Shown here in pieces: positions 16,475 through 28,767 of a stretch of 64,000 nucleotides of DNA; the first letter of the stretch is position 1, and each line of letters opens with the position of its first letter. The notes under the pieces were generated by a model. It was not told the DNA's origin and did no database searches. It saw only the letters and a program-made list of their open reading frames with translations. A program made the translations under genes and the position numbers. Source of the stretch: an uncultured Collinsella sp. (lineage in GTDB: Bacteria > Actinomycetota > Coriobacteriia > Coriobacteriales > Coriobacteriaceae); the NCBI GenBank assembly GCA_902495355.1, contig CABUWV010000004.1, positions 62,001 through 126,000 on the forward strand, read 5' to 3'.

Positions 16475-17926
16475 TTACTTTTTGCGGGAATTGGTGAAGG
16501 CCATGAGAGCCAGGCCGACCGCCAGCCAGCCGATCACGATGCTCCACTCCACCATGTTGAGAGAGGCGGGAGAGAACGGAATCACGAGCAGGCCGATGAT
16601 GATGGCGCAGGCAGCGATAGCGAGGCCGATGCCAAACTTGCCGCCGGGCACCTCGTAGGGACGAGGCAGGTCGGGCTCGGTGAAGCGCATGCGCAGGCAA
16701 GCGAGGGCGACCATGCCGCAGGAGAAGATGAAGGCGAGAGCCGACACGTTGGTCAGAGGGATGAGCATGTTCTTGCCCAGGAACGGACCGACGACGGTGA
16801 TGACGCCCAGAACGACGCAGGCGAGCTTGGGAGCGCCGGACTTGGGGTCGACCTCGGCGAACTTCTCGGGCAGCTGGCCCTTGCGGCCCATGGCGAGCAT
16901 GATGCGGCTCGTGGCGCCGTAGAAGGAGTTCATCGGACCCATGGGTCCAAGCGTGGCGATGACGAGCATGGCCAGGTACAGGAGCATGTTGATGCCCTTG
17001 AGGCAGGCGAGCGCGGGAACCGGGCTCTTAACAAACTCATGCCAGTCGAGGATGGTGCCGAACGAGTAGATACAGACCATGTAGAAGCCGCCGGCGGCCA
17101 GCAGTGCCAGGGAGATGATCTTGCCGAACTTGTTCCAGTTGAGGCCCTCGGCTGCTTCCTCAGCCTGCTGGGGAATGGTGTCGAAGCCGGCGTAGAAGAA
17201 CGGGGTCAGAACCAGGACCGACACGATGCCGGCAAACAGGCCGGAGCTCTCGGTAGCGGCCTTGCCGCCGCCAGCGCCGGTGACCTGGGAGAACACGGGC
17301 ATGGCATTGTCCGGCGAGCCGGTGAACAGCGAGACGCCCATGGCGAGCAGCATGCCGCAGAGCAGGGCCTTGGTCAGGAAGGCTTGGAGCTTGGCGGCCG
17401 AGCTGGCACCGCGGAAGTTGAGGAAGATGACGTAGACTGCAAAGCCGAGCGCGATCAGCGTCGGGAACAGGTAGACGTCGGCCCCCAGGATGGTGTAGAG
17501 CTTGACGGCGCGCAGCCACTCAAGGCCGGGCAGGCTGCCGAACATCTCGGACACGAGGGTCGAAATGGCGATGGCCTCCCACGGGCACAGGATGCCGTTG
17601 CCCAGGGCCAAAAGCCATCCGGTGATGTAGCTCAGCGTACGGCCAAAGCTACGATCGACATACTCGACGATGCCGCCCGAGATGGGGATGGCAGCCGTAA
17701 GCTCACCGAAAACAGCTCCGACGGGCACGAGGAAGATTGCACCCAAGAGGAATGCGATCATAGCGGGAACGGGACCGCCGCCCACGACCATCCAGTCGCC
17801 GACCTGCAGAACCCAACCGGTACCGATGATGGCACCGAAGCCGATGGTGAAGAAGTTCCAGAGCGAAAGCGTTTTCTTCATGCCGCCGTTATCCTCGACT
17901 GCAACTTCTGCGTTCTTGTCCGCCAT
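16475..17926 (-). CDS. APC-family amino acid permease
   Basis: A 483-residue transporter with about 12 membrane segments. The first helix carries FTIGFGAIIGTGWVLQVGDW, matching the APC substrate-binding GxIIGTG motif. EYVDRSFGRTLSYITGW and FDTIPQQAEEA are also typical of bacterial amino-acid/polyamine permeases of the YjeH/YbaT type. There is no antiporter partner or decarboxylase next to it; the downstream amidohydrolase suggests import of an N-acylated or cyclic amino-acid derivative, which is inference. TTGACG appears twice within 20 bp upstream (about 17944-17960), a possible operator. Confidence 0.9.
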   Translation of the reverse strand: MADKNAEVAVEDNGGMKKTLSLWNFFTIGFGAIIGTGWVLQVGDWMVVGGGPVPAMIAFLLGAIFLVPVGAVFGELTAAIPISGGIVEYVDRSFGRTLSYITGWLLALGNGILCPWEAIAISTLVSEMFGSLPGLEWLRAVKLYTILGADVYLFPTLIALGFAVYVIFLNFRGASSAAKLQAFLTKALLCGMLLAMGVSLFTGSPDNAMPVFSQVTGAGGGKAATESSGLFAGIVSVLVLTPFFYAGFDTIPQQAEEAAEGLNWNKFGKIISLALLAAGGFYMVCIYSFGTILDWHEFVKSPVPALACLKGINMLLYLAMLVIATLGPMGPMNSFYGATSRIMLAMGRKGQLPEKFAEVDPKSGAPKLACVVLGVITVVGPFLGKNMLIPLTNVSALAFIFSCGMVALACLRMRFTEPDLPRPYEVPGGKFGIGLAIAACAIIIGLLVIPFSPASLNMVEWSIVIGWLAVGLALMAFTNSRKK

Positions 17927-18280
17927 TGTTCCCCTCCTTTCCTTTTGACGCCCCTTGACGTCACCCCTTGCGCGGTCTGTTTTGCCGCGCGCTTTTATTT
18001 CATGGCTTTAAGATACGGCCTTGGCACAGCAGCGCCGCTTGTAGCTCGACCGAAGGCAGAACTGCAAAACGAGCGGCGCCGTTTTTGGGACGAACGGCGG
18101 AAGACGTCATTCGTCTTGGACGCTTTCATCTTGTCTGCTTTTGAATACCTGTTGCCGTGACGCTTGGCGCGCGGCGCGGCAACGTTCATACCATTTGTCA
18201 GGCTTTTGGCGCACATGCCCATGTGTCGTGCATCTTTTTATGTAGGATAGACAAGTTACACATGAGGCAAGGTGATTCGA
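17927..18280. other. Divergent gap between permease and C39-like peptidase genes
   Basis: 354 bp with no supported gene; short open frames on both strands lack ribosome sites. It must contain the divergent promoters. On the permease side GACGTCA and GGCGTCAA form an imperfect repeat close to the start; on the peptidase side TAGGAT near 18244 is a possible -10 element. Confidence 0.35.
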
Positions 18281-19282
18281 ATGGCATACGGATACAATGA
18301 CAGCGGCCAACGGCCACAAAGCGTGCGCCTTGCCGGCCGCACCACGCCAACGCCCAGAAGCACCTCCGACAACGACAACCCGCAGTGCCCCCAAGAGCAA
18401 CTCGGGGCTTCTTCGCGGCAACAAAGCCGTACCGTGCAGCAGTCAGACCGCGTGAGCACGAGCGCACACCAACGCCAGACCGACACATCGCAGCCACGCC
18501 GCTACGATCGCCGTACGACCGACTACTACGTTAAGCGCTCCTTTTCGCGACCTCAACGCGATCACGGCAATTCCGCCCCTCACCCCGCGTCGCACACCAC
18601 AAGCCACGCGCTTCCGGCCCGCCGCCTACGCCTTGCGCTTTGCTCCATCGCCGCCTGCCTCGTCTTTGTGTTTTTGGGATCCTGTATCTCCCACGGATCA
18701 GCCGGTCTTGAGCCCACTGCCGAGGACAAGCTGCTTAAAGCTCCCGTCGCACCCGGTTACTCCTTTGCGTTCTCGACCCCACGCTCGCAATGGCAGGCCG
18801 GCGCCATGCCCCACATCTACCAAATTGACCCCGCATGGTCGGAGCTGCCCTATGCCGGTGGCACTATTCGCGAAAACGCTTGCGGTCCTACCTGCCTCAC
18901 CATGGTCTATATCTTTAAGACCGGCCATACCGATAAGACGCCGGTCGATATATGCGCGCTGGCCGAAGCCGGCAACTACGCCCCCACTGGTGCCACCGAG
19001 TGGTCGTTTATGACAGGCGGTGCGTGGCAGCTGGGGCTCAACGGAACACAGCTCTATAACGATCGCGAATCGATTACACAAGCACTTCGCTCGGGTGCGC
19101 CCGTCATCGCTGCAGTGCGCCCCGGTACGTTTACCAACGTAGGCCACTACATCGTGCTCTACGGCATCGACGATGCCAACCAGATTGGCGTCTACGACCC
19201 CAACTCGGCCAGCCGCAGCGCCCGCCGCTGGGGCGTCGTGGAGGTCCTCAACGAAGTCGAAGCCATGTGGGCCTACTACTAG
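18281..19282 (+). CDS. Membrane-anchored C39-like (papain-fold) peptidase
   Basis: A 333-residue protein. Residues 1-113 are hydrophilic, rich in Gln, Ser, Thr and Arg, and predicted disordered and cytoplasmic. A single membrane helix (about 116-134) then exports the catalytic part. The C-terminal domain has the Peptidase_C39_2 arrangement: ENACGPTCLTM with Cys201 as nucleophile, NVGHYIVLYG with His289, and VYDPNSA with Asp306. Such surface domains cleave double-glycine leaders or act as general extracellular cysteine peptidases. There is no ABC transporter domain or bacteriocin gene adjacent. ATG at 18281 has AAGG 8 bp upstream; GTG at 18272 is the alternative. The TAG stop is part of a hairpin arm. 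Confidence 0.82.
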   Translation: MAYGYNDSGQRPQSVRLAGRTTPTPRSTSDNDNPQCPQEQLGASSRQQSRTVQQSDRVSTSAHQRQTDTSQPRRYDRRTTDYYVKRSFSRPQRDHGNSAPHPASHTTSHALPARRLRLALCSIAACLVFVFLGSCISHGSAGLEPTAEDKLLKAPVAPGYSFAFSTPRSQWQAGAMPHIYQIDPAWSELPYAGGTIRENACGPTCLTMVYIFKTGHTDKTPVDICALAEAGNYAPTGATEWSFMTGGAWQLGLNGTQLYNDRESITQALRSGAPVIAAVRPGTFTNVGHYIVLYGIDDANQIGVYDPNSASRSARRWGVVEVLNEVEAMWAYY

Positions 19283-19363
19283 TCATTGGGGACAGACTTA
19301 AATGAGTGGTCATTGGGGACGCTCTTGTTTGACTAGTCGTTTAAGAACGTCCCTAATGACTAG
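19279..19363. repeat. Hairpin element with CTAG ends, AAGAACGTC family, copy 1
   Basis: Imperfect arms 19279-19302 and 19340-19363 begin and end with CTAG; the left CTAG supplies the stop codon of the C39-like gene. GTCATTGGGGAC is repeated directly inside. The right arm contains TTTAAGAACGTC, also found at 44836-44847. Confidence 0.7.
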
Positions 19364-19372
19364 ATGGATAGC

Positions 19373-19405
19373 AAAAGCCCCGCAGCCGGAGCGGACTGCG
19401 GGGCT
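19373..19405 (-). terminator. Terminator of carbamate kinase gene
   Basis: Perfect 10-bp stem AGCCCCGCAG / CTGCGGGGCT with TTTT on the minus strand. Confidence 0.85.
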
Positions 19406-19470
19406 CATGAAGAGAGGCTAGTTTGTGGGCGCTTTGCCTGGCGCCCACGAGAGAGTCAACAGAGTAGAGA

Positions 19471-20433
19471 CTACTCGTGGATGCGGGTACCGGAGAGGCC
19501 GGCCATGGTCTCGGCGGCCTTGTCTAGAGCGCCGATGATGCAGGTGCGGCCCTTGCGGGAACGGGCGAACTTAATGGCAGCGCGGACCTTGGGTTCCATG
19601 GAACCCTTGCCGAACTGACCCTCGTCGGCCAGGCGCTCGGCCTCGTCGGCGGTGAGGTCCTCGAGCTCCTCCTGGTTGGGCTTGCCAAAGTTGATGGCGA
19701 CATGCTCAACGGCGGTCAGCAGGAACAGGACGTCAGCATCGCAGTCCTCGGCCAGCAGCTCGCCGCCCAGGTCCTTGTCGATGACGGCGGGAACGCCCTT
19801 GTAGCAGCCCTTGTTCTCGTAGTCGCGGACGACGGGGATGCCGCCGCCACCGCAGGCGATGACGATGAACTCGTTGTCGAGCAGGTTGAGGATGGAGTCA
19901 GCCTCGACGATCTTCTTGGGATCGGGGGAAGCGACGACGCGACGCCAGCCGCGGCCGGAATCCTCGACGAAGACCTTGGAGGGATCCTCGGCCATGAACT
20001 CCTTGGCCTGCTCCTCGGTGTAGAAGGGGCCGATCGGCTTGGTCGGGTTCTTGAACGCGGGATCATCGGGGTCGCACTCGATCTGGGTGACGACGGTGGC
20101 GGCGTGCCAACGCTTATAGCGCTTGTGCATCTCGCGGCCGATGCCCTGCTGCAGGTGATAACCAATGTAGCCCTGGGACATGGCGCCGCACTCGGGCAGC
20201 GGCATCTCGGGGGTACCGATGGCATCGTGGGCAGCGGCGAAGGCGTTCTGGATCATGCCGACCTGCGGGCCGTTGCCGTGGGTGATGATGATCTCGTTAC
20301 CCTGCTCGATGAGACCAAGGAGAGCGTGGGCGGTGTTGCTCACGGCCTCGATCTGCTCGACGGGGTTGTTGCCGAGGGCGTTGCCGCCAAGGGCGACGAC
20401 AATACGATCGGGCTTGCCAAGAGGCTTAGACAT
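19471..20433 (-). CDS. arcC: Carbamate kinase
   Basis: A 320-residue amino-acid-kinase-family enzyme that makes ATP from carbamoyl phosphate and ADP, the last step of arginine deiminase or related fermentations. VALGGNALG at the N-terminus, ITHGNGPQVG, ACGGGGIPV and the DKDLGGELLA segment match carbamate kinases. Length is typical. ATG at 20433 follows AAAGGA. No arginine deiminase or ornithine transcarbamylase gene is adjacent, so the carbamoyl phosphate source must be encoded elsewhere. It has its own terminator. Confidence 0.96.
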   Translation of the reverse strand: MSKPLGKPDRIVVALGGNALGNNPVEQIEAVSNTAHALLGLIEQGNEIIITHGNGPQVGMIQNAFAAAHDAIGTPEMPLPECGAMSQGYIGYHLQQGIGREMHKRYKRWHAATVVTQIECDPDDPAFKNPTKPIGPFYTEEQAKEFMAEDPSKVFVEDSGRGWRRVVASPDPKKIVEADSILNLLDNEFIVIACGGGGIPVVRDYENKGCYKGVPAVIDKDLGGELLAEDCDADVLFLLTAVEHVAINFGKPNQEELEDLTADEAERLADEGQFGKGSMEPKVRAAIKFARSRKGRTCIIGALDKAAETMAGLSGTRIHE

Positions 20434-20953
20434 TGCTGGAATCCTTTCTGTAAAAGGCCTACAACCCATTAATAACCCGCGTCCGTGCGATACGCGAGTT
20501 TATTAAGGTTTATATTCTCTTTATCGCTCATTTTATTCATTTTGAAAATAGCGGAACGGTGAACGGTCGTTTTTATCCGCTCAGCGTACAGAACCCCAGC
20601 TCAGGCATATCTACGCCATTTACGTGCAACTTTATTTAAATGCAGCGAGGATTATGTCGGATTATGCAAACTACATCTCTGCTAAACACAAAACAGACAG
20701 CGTAAAATCTTACTCGCACTATACGAGATTCTATGCACTTATAAGTCGAGTATGCACCCCTGCAAAAACAAGGGGCTTTTCATCCAGCAAAAGGAATAAA
20801 GAAGAGCTCCGAAAAGACGGCAGCAACCCTGTCCTCCCCCACGTCCCAAAGTGGCGCGAGGTTTCGCGGCAAAGCCGCGAAACAGCGAAGGGGACGGAAT
20901 ACCCGGCCAACTACGTCCTTCATCCGCCCACACAATCCAAGGACGTAGTCGTA
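20434..20953. other. Structured gap between pyruvate oxidoreductase and carbamate kinase
   Basis: About 520 bp without a believable gene; a 115-codon plus-strand frame here crosses hairpins and lacks a ribosome site. The right side holds perfect hairpin GTTTCGCGGC-AAA-GCCGCGAAAC (20861-20883) and 11-bp arms ACTACGTCCTT / AAGGACGTAGT (20910-20920, 20939-20949), directly abutting the long repeat at 20954. The left part is AT-rich (around 20500-20560) and likely carries the carbamate kinase promoter. Confidence 0.5.
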
Positions 20954-21078
20954 GCAGGATCTGAGGGCTGACCTTCGCGGACACTCCGCAGGACGAAAGA
21001 ACCCCCGCCGCACGTAGTGCGCAGCGGGGGTCCTTTCATGTCCGAGGACATCCGCGAAGGTTAGCCCTCAGATCCTGC
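20954..21078. repeat. Long nested inverted repeat, 28-bp arms (class B)
   Basis: Arms 20954-20981 and 21051-21078 are complementary with one mismatch. The interior has a second stem based on CCCCCGC ... GCGGGGG (21002-21030) which, read on the minus strand, is followed by a T-rich stretch. It starts 10 bp after the pyruvate oxidoreductase stop, so it forms the 3' end of that mRNA and could be its terminator. Confidence 0.85.
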
Positions 21079-21088
21079 GGTGGGAGAC

Positions 21089-24628
<3,540 letters not shown>

Positions 24629-25043
24629 ATACCCCTCTCCTCTCATATAGGTATACAGGCCCCGGCGATCGCCGGGATGTTGGCGTGATGGGATTTACGC
24701 TGTTGCTTCCAATCATCTGGCAGGCAGGCTCAGCAGCAGGTACGTGGCGTGGAGAGAAGACATGCCGAGGCGAGGGACAGTTGATGCGCCCCACAGACCC
24801 GACCGCCCGTCTTGCACATGACCGAGCGCCGCAAAGGCCGCATGCCGGATGCTCCCGGGCACGCCCCGGCGATGGGAAGCGCCCGCAACGGAAATCCGCA
24901 TGCGGGTTTATTGTACCCCGCCGTCAAGTGTAATTTCGGCAAATATAGGCGGGCGGTAAAGGTTTACCTCGGGTGACCGCCAAGGGCCAAAATGGCCCCT
25001 CCATCCCCGGGCGACCGGCTCTGGCGCGCCAAGGAGTGTCCCC
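24629..25043. other. Long leader of pyruvate oxidoreductase gene
   Basis: No gene supported. A perfect 16-bp palindrome CCCGGCGATCGCCGGG lies at 24661-24676, about 35 bp before the start codon. TACAAT at 24910-24915 (minus strand) is a possible -10 box, which would give a GC-rich leader of about 280 nt. No riboswitch motif was recognised in it. Confidence 0.4.
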
Positions 25044-25080
25044 AGCCGGCAGAGAAAAGGAACGTCCCTATCTGCCGGCT
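25044..25080. repeat. Hairpin with AACGTCCCTA core overlapping FHA gene stop
   Basis: Perfect 10-bp arms AGCCGGCAGA (25044-25053) and TCTGCCGGCT (25071-25080). The loop contains GGAACGTCCCTA, similar to GAACGTCCCTAA of the hairpin at 19279-19363. The right arm overlaps the TAG stop of the FHA gene (25079-25081). Confidence 0.6.
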
Positions 25081-26017
25081 AGAGGGCACCGAAGAGGATG
25101 GCGTAGGTAGTGGATTCGCCGAGCTTGAGCTCGTCGCCGGGATTGAGTTGGGCGGAACGGCCGGGCTCGACCTGAATGCAGACGCGCGTGGCCCCGTTTA
25201 CCACCACGGTTCCGTTGGTGGACGACAAGTCCTCGACGTGCCAGATATTTTGAGCATCGCACCAGATATGGGCATGGCGGGCCGAGACATCGTCGCCGAC
25301 GTCGGTAATATCGCCCTCACCAGTGGCCAGCGCGCCAATCTCAACACCCTGCTCACTCGGCTGAATCCAGCGCGGGGCGCTCACGACAAAACTGTTTTGC
25401 ACGCGCAGCAAGCCCAAGGGGTGCGCCGGGGCGGGTTCGCGTTCGCCCGCGGTCATCGACATGCCAAGCGAACGCGGCGTGGATGTGCCTCCGCCACAGG
25501 TCGCGTGCGCGTAGTCGATGGCATAGTTCACCGAGGACCGCACATCCGCCGAACAACCGACGGCGACAAACAGCACCAGCACGGCCTCGGCGCGCTCGGC
25601 GGGCATGAGTTCCGCCGCCTGGGACAGGCGATCGAGCGCGTTGCGATAGAGATTCGTGTCCTGGTGGCACTCTTCGAGCGCGCGTACCATCGGTTCACCT
25701 GCAGGACCGCACACCATATTGATCACAGCCGTGGAGTCCATGGGATTGCGCTGGCGCAGGGCCAGTTGCGACATAATACGCGCAGCCGAGGTACCGTATT
25801 CGGCAAAGTAGCGCTGCTGAAGCGTGCCGACCGGCGCGCGAACGATAAAGCGGGAAACCCAAGAGCGATCGGCGGCTCGGCTCTGCGGGCTGCGGCCGTC
25901 GGCGAGCGGACGGGACGAAAGCACCAAGCCGCACAGCTCGATATGGCTCAGATGCGCCGCGCGCTTAAAGATGTCAAACATGGCCCCGCATGGGGTGAGC
26001 TCAACTTGAGATGCCAT
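25079..26017 (-). CDS. FHA-domain protein, partner of Ser/Thr kinase
   Basis: A 312-residue protein with a C-terminal forkhead-associated domain (about residues 225-312) showing VSARHAHIWC and LSSTNGTVVV, the residues that bind phosphothreonine. Residues 1-215 are a helical region without a recognised fold (GTLQQRYFAEYG, LVLFVAVGCSADVRSSVNYA). It lacks signal peptide and membrane helices. It is the third gene of an operon, 3 bp after the kinase stop, so it is likely an effector or substrate recruited by the kinase at 26021-27865. No match is recognised for the N-terminal half. Confidence 0.85.
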   Translation of the reverse strand: MASQVELTPCGAMFDIFKRAAHLSHIELCGLVLSSRPLADGRSPQSRAADRSWVSRFIVRAPVGTLQQRYFAEYGTSAARIMSQLALRQRNPMDSTAVINMVCGPAGEPMVRALEECHQDTNLYRNALDRLSQAAELMPAERAEAVLVLFVAVGCSADVRSSVNYAIDYAHATCGGGTSTPRSLGMSMTAGEREPAPAHPLGLLRVQNSFVVSAPRWIQPSEQGVEIGALATGEGDITDVGDDVSARHAHIWCDAQNIWHVEDLSSTNGTVVVNGATRVCIQVEPGRSAQLNPGDELKLGESTTYAILFGAL

Positions 26018-26020
26018 GAC

Positions 26021-27865
26021 CTAGGCCTCCTTGGTCGTAGAAATAGAATCGGACGATACTTCGACAGGTCCGCCAAAAGTACGGGCAGCTGCGGCTCCAC
26101 CGGCAAGCGGAGTCGCCATCTGGGCTTTTGTGCGTCGCGGTGCCGAAACGGGAAGTTCAAAGGCAAAGCCCATCGCAAGCAAAAACCACGTAAGCGTATA
26201 GGTTGCAACCAGAGCGGCAACAAGGCCGCCCATCACGGCGCGTTGGGAAAATACGCTACATGCAGCCACAACCAGCACCGGAACCTCGCAGGCAGAAAGC
26301 GCAAGCACACCCTGCAGGAAGCCCGAGCGCCGATCGCGCGCAAGTGCCCCCGCGGCAACGCCGGCTATGCCTGGCAGCGCCAACGCCAGTGCGGCAATAA
26401 TACCCGGTAGCGACCCAGACCACACGAGCGATCCCAAAGTCGCCGTCACGCGAGCGCCCGACGCCAGCAGCGCGGCCGAAACCACGACCACAGCCCAAAC
26501 CACGCCACAGGCGACCGTCGCGCCGACCATCAGCGCGCGACGAACCGCGCGGCCGGACGCATCCATGGGGCACGGCGTGAGCGGCTCGCCGCGGAGCGAA
26601 CGACCGACATTTTGCGCATAGTGGTCACAAAACGCCGAGAGCGCCGCCTCGACCGCCGCCGGCTCGGGACGATTTTTTTGATGGCTGGACAGACAGGCCA
26701 TCACCACGTCGAACAGCTGGGCATCGACAAACGCCAGCGCATCGCGTAGCTCTTCGGAATCCGGCTCAAGCCCTAGCTGCTGGGCCTGCTCGACCGCGGC
26801 GAGCGCCACATCGGGCTCACGACGAAGCAGCTGAGTCAAATCGCAACCGGGCGCATGGGCACCAATGGGATAGTCGGGCCGCGTGTCCATCTTAAGACGG
26901 TAGGGGCTCGCGATGTCGCGCGTCCTTTTGCGCGAACCCGAGGCGCCCGAAGTGCTCGGCGCGGCTTCGTATGGCGCGACGCCGGCAATGAGCTCGTAAA
27001 CCGTGCTTGCCGCGGCATAGACGTCAATCGCCGGCGACATACGCAAAGCACGCAGGTCGGGAATATCGTCGGTGAGCATCTCGGGCGGGGCATAGGCAAC
27101 CGTCGCGCGACGCAGCGTGGCATAACGCTCGGTAAAGGATGCCTTGCCGCCGGTACCGGCCACGGCCGACGCAGGCTCAAGCGCCAGCGATGAGCCAAAG
27201 TCAATCAGGCACAGGTCAAAGGTGCCCTCGGCAAGCTGCCGGTCAAGCGGTAGACGCGCCGTGCGCACCATAATATTAGCGGGCGAGATATCGCGATGGA
27301 CAAAGCCCTCGCCCACCAGGCTCATACGGCAGAGCAGATCGAACAGGTCGCGACCCAGACGCGCCGCCACAAGCGGCGACAGGCGTCCGGCATCGTCCAC
27401 GGCAAGTCGCGAACGCAAGCGGGCAAGCGTCTCGCCCTCGACCCATTCCATGACAATTGCAGGCACACCGTCGACCTCGCCCCAGCCATAGAGGCGGGGA
27501 AAGCCCTTGAGGCCCGAAAGGGCGCGATGGCATTCGTATTCCTCGCGAAACGCTGCCTTGAACTTGGCGACCAGCGCCTCGTGAGCGGCATCGTCGTCGA
27601 ACTCATCGCGCGCCGGCAAGATGAGCTGCTTGAGTGCCACGGCCTCGCCTTGGGCGTTGACGGCACGCGTCACGCGGCCGATACCGCCACGGCGTATGGT
27701 GGCATCGTCGGCAAACAGCATCGTAAAACGACGCAGATAGGCAGGCAGTTCGTCCTGACCGAGCGCAATGGCCGGCTCAAACCCGTCGACACGCGCAAGG
27801 CGCAGGCCGACCATGGGATCGCGACCGAGCGATTGTGGTGTGGTGGATGCAAGATCGGTCATCAT
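26021..27865 (-). CDS. Membrane Ser/Thr protein kinase
   Basis: A 614-residue Hanks-type kinase. Glycine loop IRRGGIGRV and Lys79 in VALKQL, catalytic loop FVHRDISPANIM (about residue 190; Asn retained, Lys replaced by Ser), and metal-binding LIDFGSS (about 221). The insert between activation segment and APE motif (YAPPEM) is long and Arg/Ser-rich. From about residue 440 there are five or six hydrophobic helices instead of an extracellular sensor such as PASTA. It starts within the upstream gene (4-bp ATGA overlap) and ends 3 bp before the FHA gene. The signal could come through the membrane helices or the upstream anchored protein; that is inference. Confidence 0.9.
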   Translation of the reverse strand: MMTDLASTTPQSLGRDPMVGLRLARVDGFEPAIALGQDELPAYLRRFTMLFADDATIRRGGIGRVTRAVNAQGEAVALKQLILPARDEFDDDAAHEALVAKFKAAFREEYECHRALSGLKGFPRLYGWGEVDGVPAIVMEWVEGETLARLRSRLAVDDAGRLSPLVAARLGRDLFDLLCRMSLVGEGFVHRDISPANIMVRTARLPLDRQLAEGTFDLCLIDFGSSLALEPASAVAGTGGKASFTERYATLRRATVAYAPPEMLTDDIPDLRALRMSPAIDVYAAASTVYELIAGVAPYEAAPSTSGASGSRKRTRDIASPYRLKMDTRPDYPIGAHAPGCDLTQLLRREPDVALAAVEQAQQLGLEPDSEELRDALAFVDAQLFDVVMACLSSHQKNRPEPAAVEAALSAFCDHYAQNVGRSLRGEPLTPCPMDASGRAVRRALMVGATVACGVVWAVVVVSAALLASGARVTATLGSLVWSGSLPGIIAALALALPGIAGVAAGALARDRRSGFLQGVLALSACEVPVLVVAACSVFSQRAVMGGLVAALVATYTLTWFLLAMGFAFELPVSAPRRTKAQMATPLAGGAAAARTFGGPVEVSSDSISTTKEA

Positions 27866-28767
27866 AGGGCAAGCGCCGCCACGTTATTGTTGAAGTTACC
27901 GAGCGCGACGTCATCATCGCCGTAATGGCCGACCCATTGACATAGGTTGGTATAACAGCCCCACAGATTGGCATACTGCTGATACCACTTTGACCGGGGC
28001 GAGAATGTCTGACGACCGAACTCGGCTCGAATGACAAACATCTCCCCGACCAGGCTGTCGCACGGCCTAGGATCTCCCGTAGAGTTATAGGTCGAGACCA
28101 CATCATTGGCACGAGAAACATAGCCGTCGAGCATGTTGTACTTGGTCACAAGCCAACTGTGAATGCTCTCTTCCTCAGCAGCGGAAAGGCCACCGGAGTT
28201 TGCATCGTTGTCAGTGTTGCCGCCCGTCGAGCCGCCGTTTCCAGACCCTCCGGTAGAGGAACCCGACCCAAAGCCGCCGCCCGAACTCGATGAATCCGAG
28301 CCGGAGCCAGAATTATCCGAGCTACCGGGCTTTCCGGACTGCTGGGCGTCCTGCTCCTTCTGCTGCTCGACCTTATTCACCGTTGCCGCCACGCTATTGT
28401 TGGACAACCGATCGATGATCTTGGTGTTGGTGAGCACAATGGTTTTGCCATTGGCAAGCGTGACTTCGTTGTCCGGGGCCTCGGCGCCGTCCGCATCGTC
28501 GGTGCCAAACACAATATGCGCGACCACACTTGCCCAAGCATATCCAGTCGTGGTGCCCAGATCACTTTTGACCTCATGCCCCACGCGCGGTTCGCGTGCG
28601 GCATGCGCCTGCATCATGGACGGCACGGTCATGCCATAGGCAGAAACGCCAGCTATGACCAGCACCAGCGAGCACGATAGCAGTGCGTACGCCCGCGGCG
28701 CCAAGCCCAGTCGGCGTCGCATGCGCACCGCGGCGCCGCGCTTTGTCTGAGTGCCACCGGGCCGCAT
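27862..28767 (-). CDS. Anchored extracytoplasmic protein with Ser/Gly linker, kinase operon
   Basis: A 301-residue protein of unknown function. A basic N-terminus (about 1-22) precedes a membrane helix (about 25-47, signal anchor). Residues about 60-130 form a compact region (ATGYAWASVV... VTLANGKTIVLTNTKIIDRL is read in part), followed by a low-complexity Ser/Gly/Asn linker (about 140-185) and a C-terminal domain with two Cys residues (WGCYTNLCQW). This is the layout of a surface sensor or cargo exposed through a flexible linker. ATG at 28767 follows GGAGGAG; the reading from 28860 has no ribosome site. It is the first gene of the kinase-FHA operon. Confidence 0.7.
   Translation of the reverse strand: MRPGGTQTKRGAAVRMRRRLGLAPRAYALLSCSLVLVIAGVSAYGMTVPSMMQAHAAREPRVGHEVKSDLGTTTGYAWASVVAHIVFGTDDADGAEAPDNEVTLANGKTIVLTNTKIIDRLSNNSVAATVNKVEQQKEQDAQQSGKPGSSDNSGSGSDSSSSGGGFGSGSSTGGSGNGGSTGGNTDNDANSGGLSAAEEESIHSWLVTKYNMLDGYVSRANDVVSTYNSTGDPRPCDSLVGEMFVIRAEFGRQTFSPRSKWYQQYANLWGCYTNLCQWVGHYGDDDVALGNFNNNVAALAL

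Noticed and set aside
16355..18160. Plus-strand open frame of 601 codons
   Set aside because: Antisense to the APC permease; composition (Glu/Gly/Asp/His/Gln) is that of a mirrored membrane protein gene and there is no ribosome site.
20624..20971. Plus-strand 115-codon frame
   Set aside because: It runs through three hairpins, has no ribosome site and no recognisable sequence.
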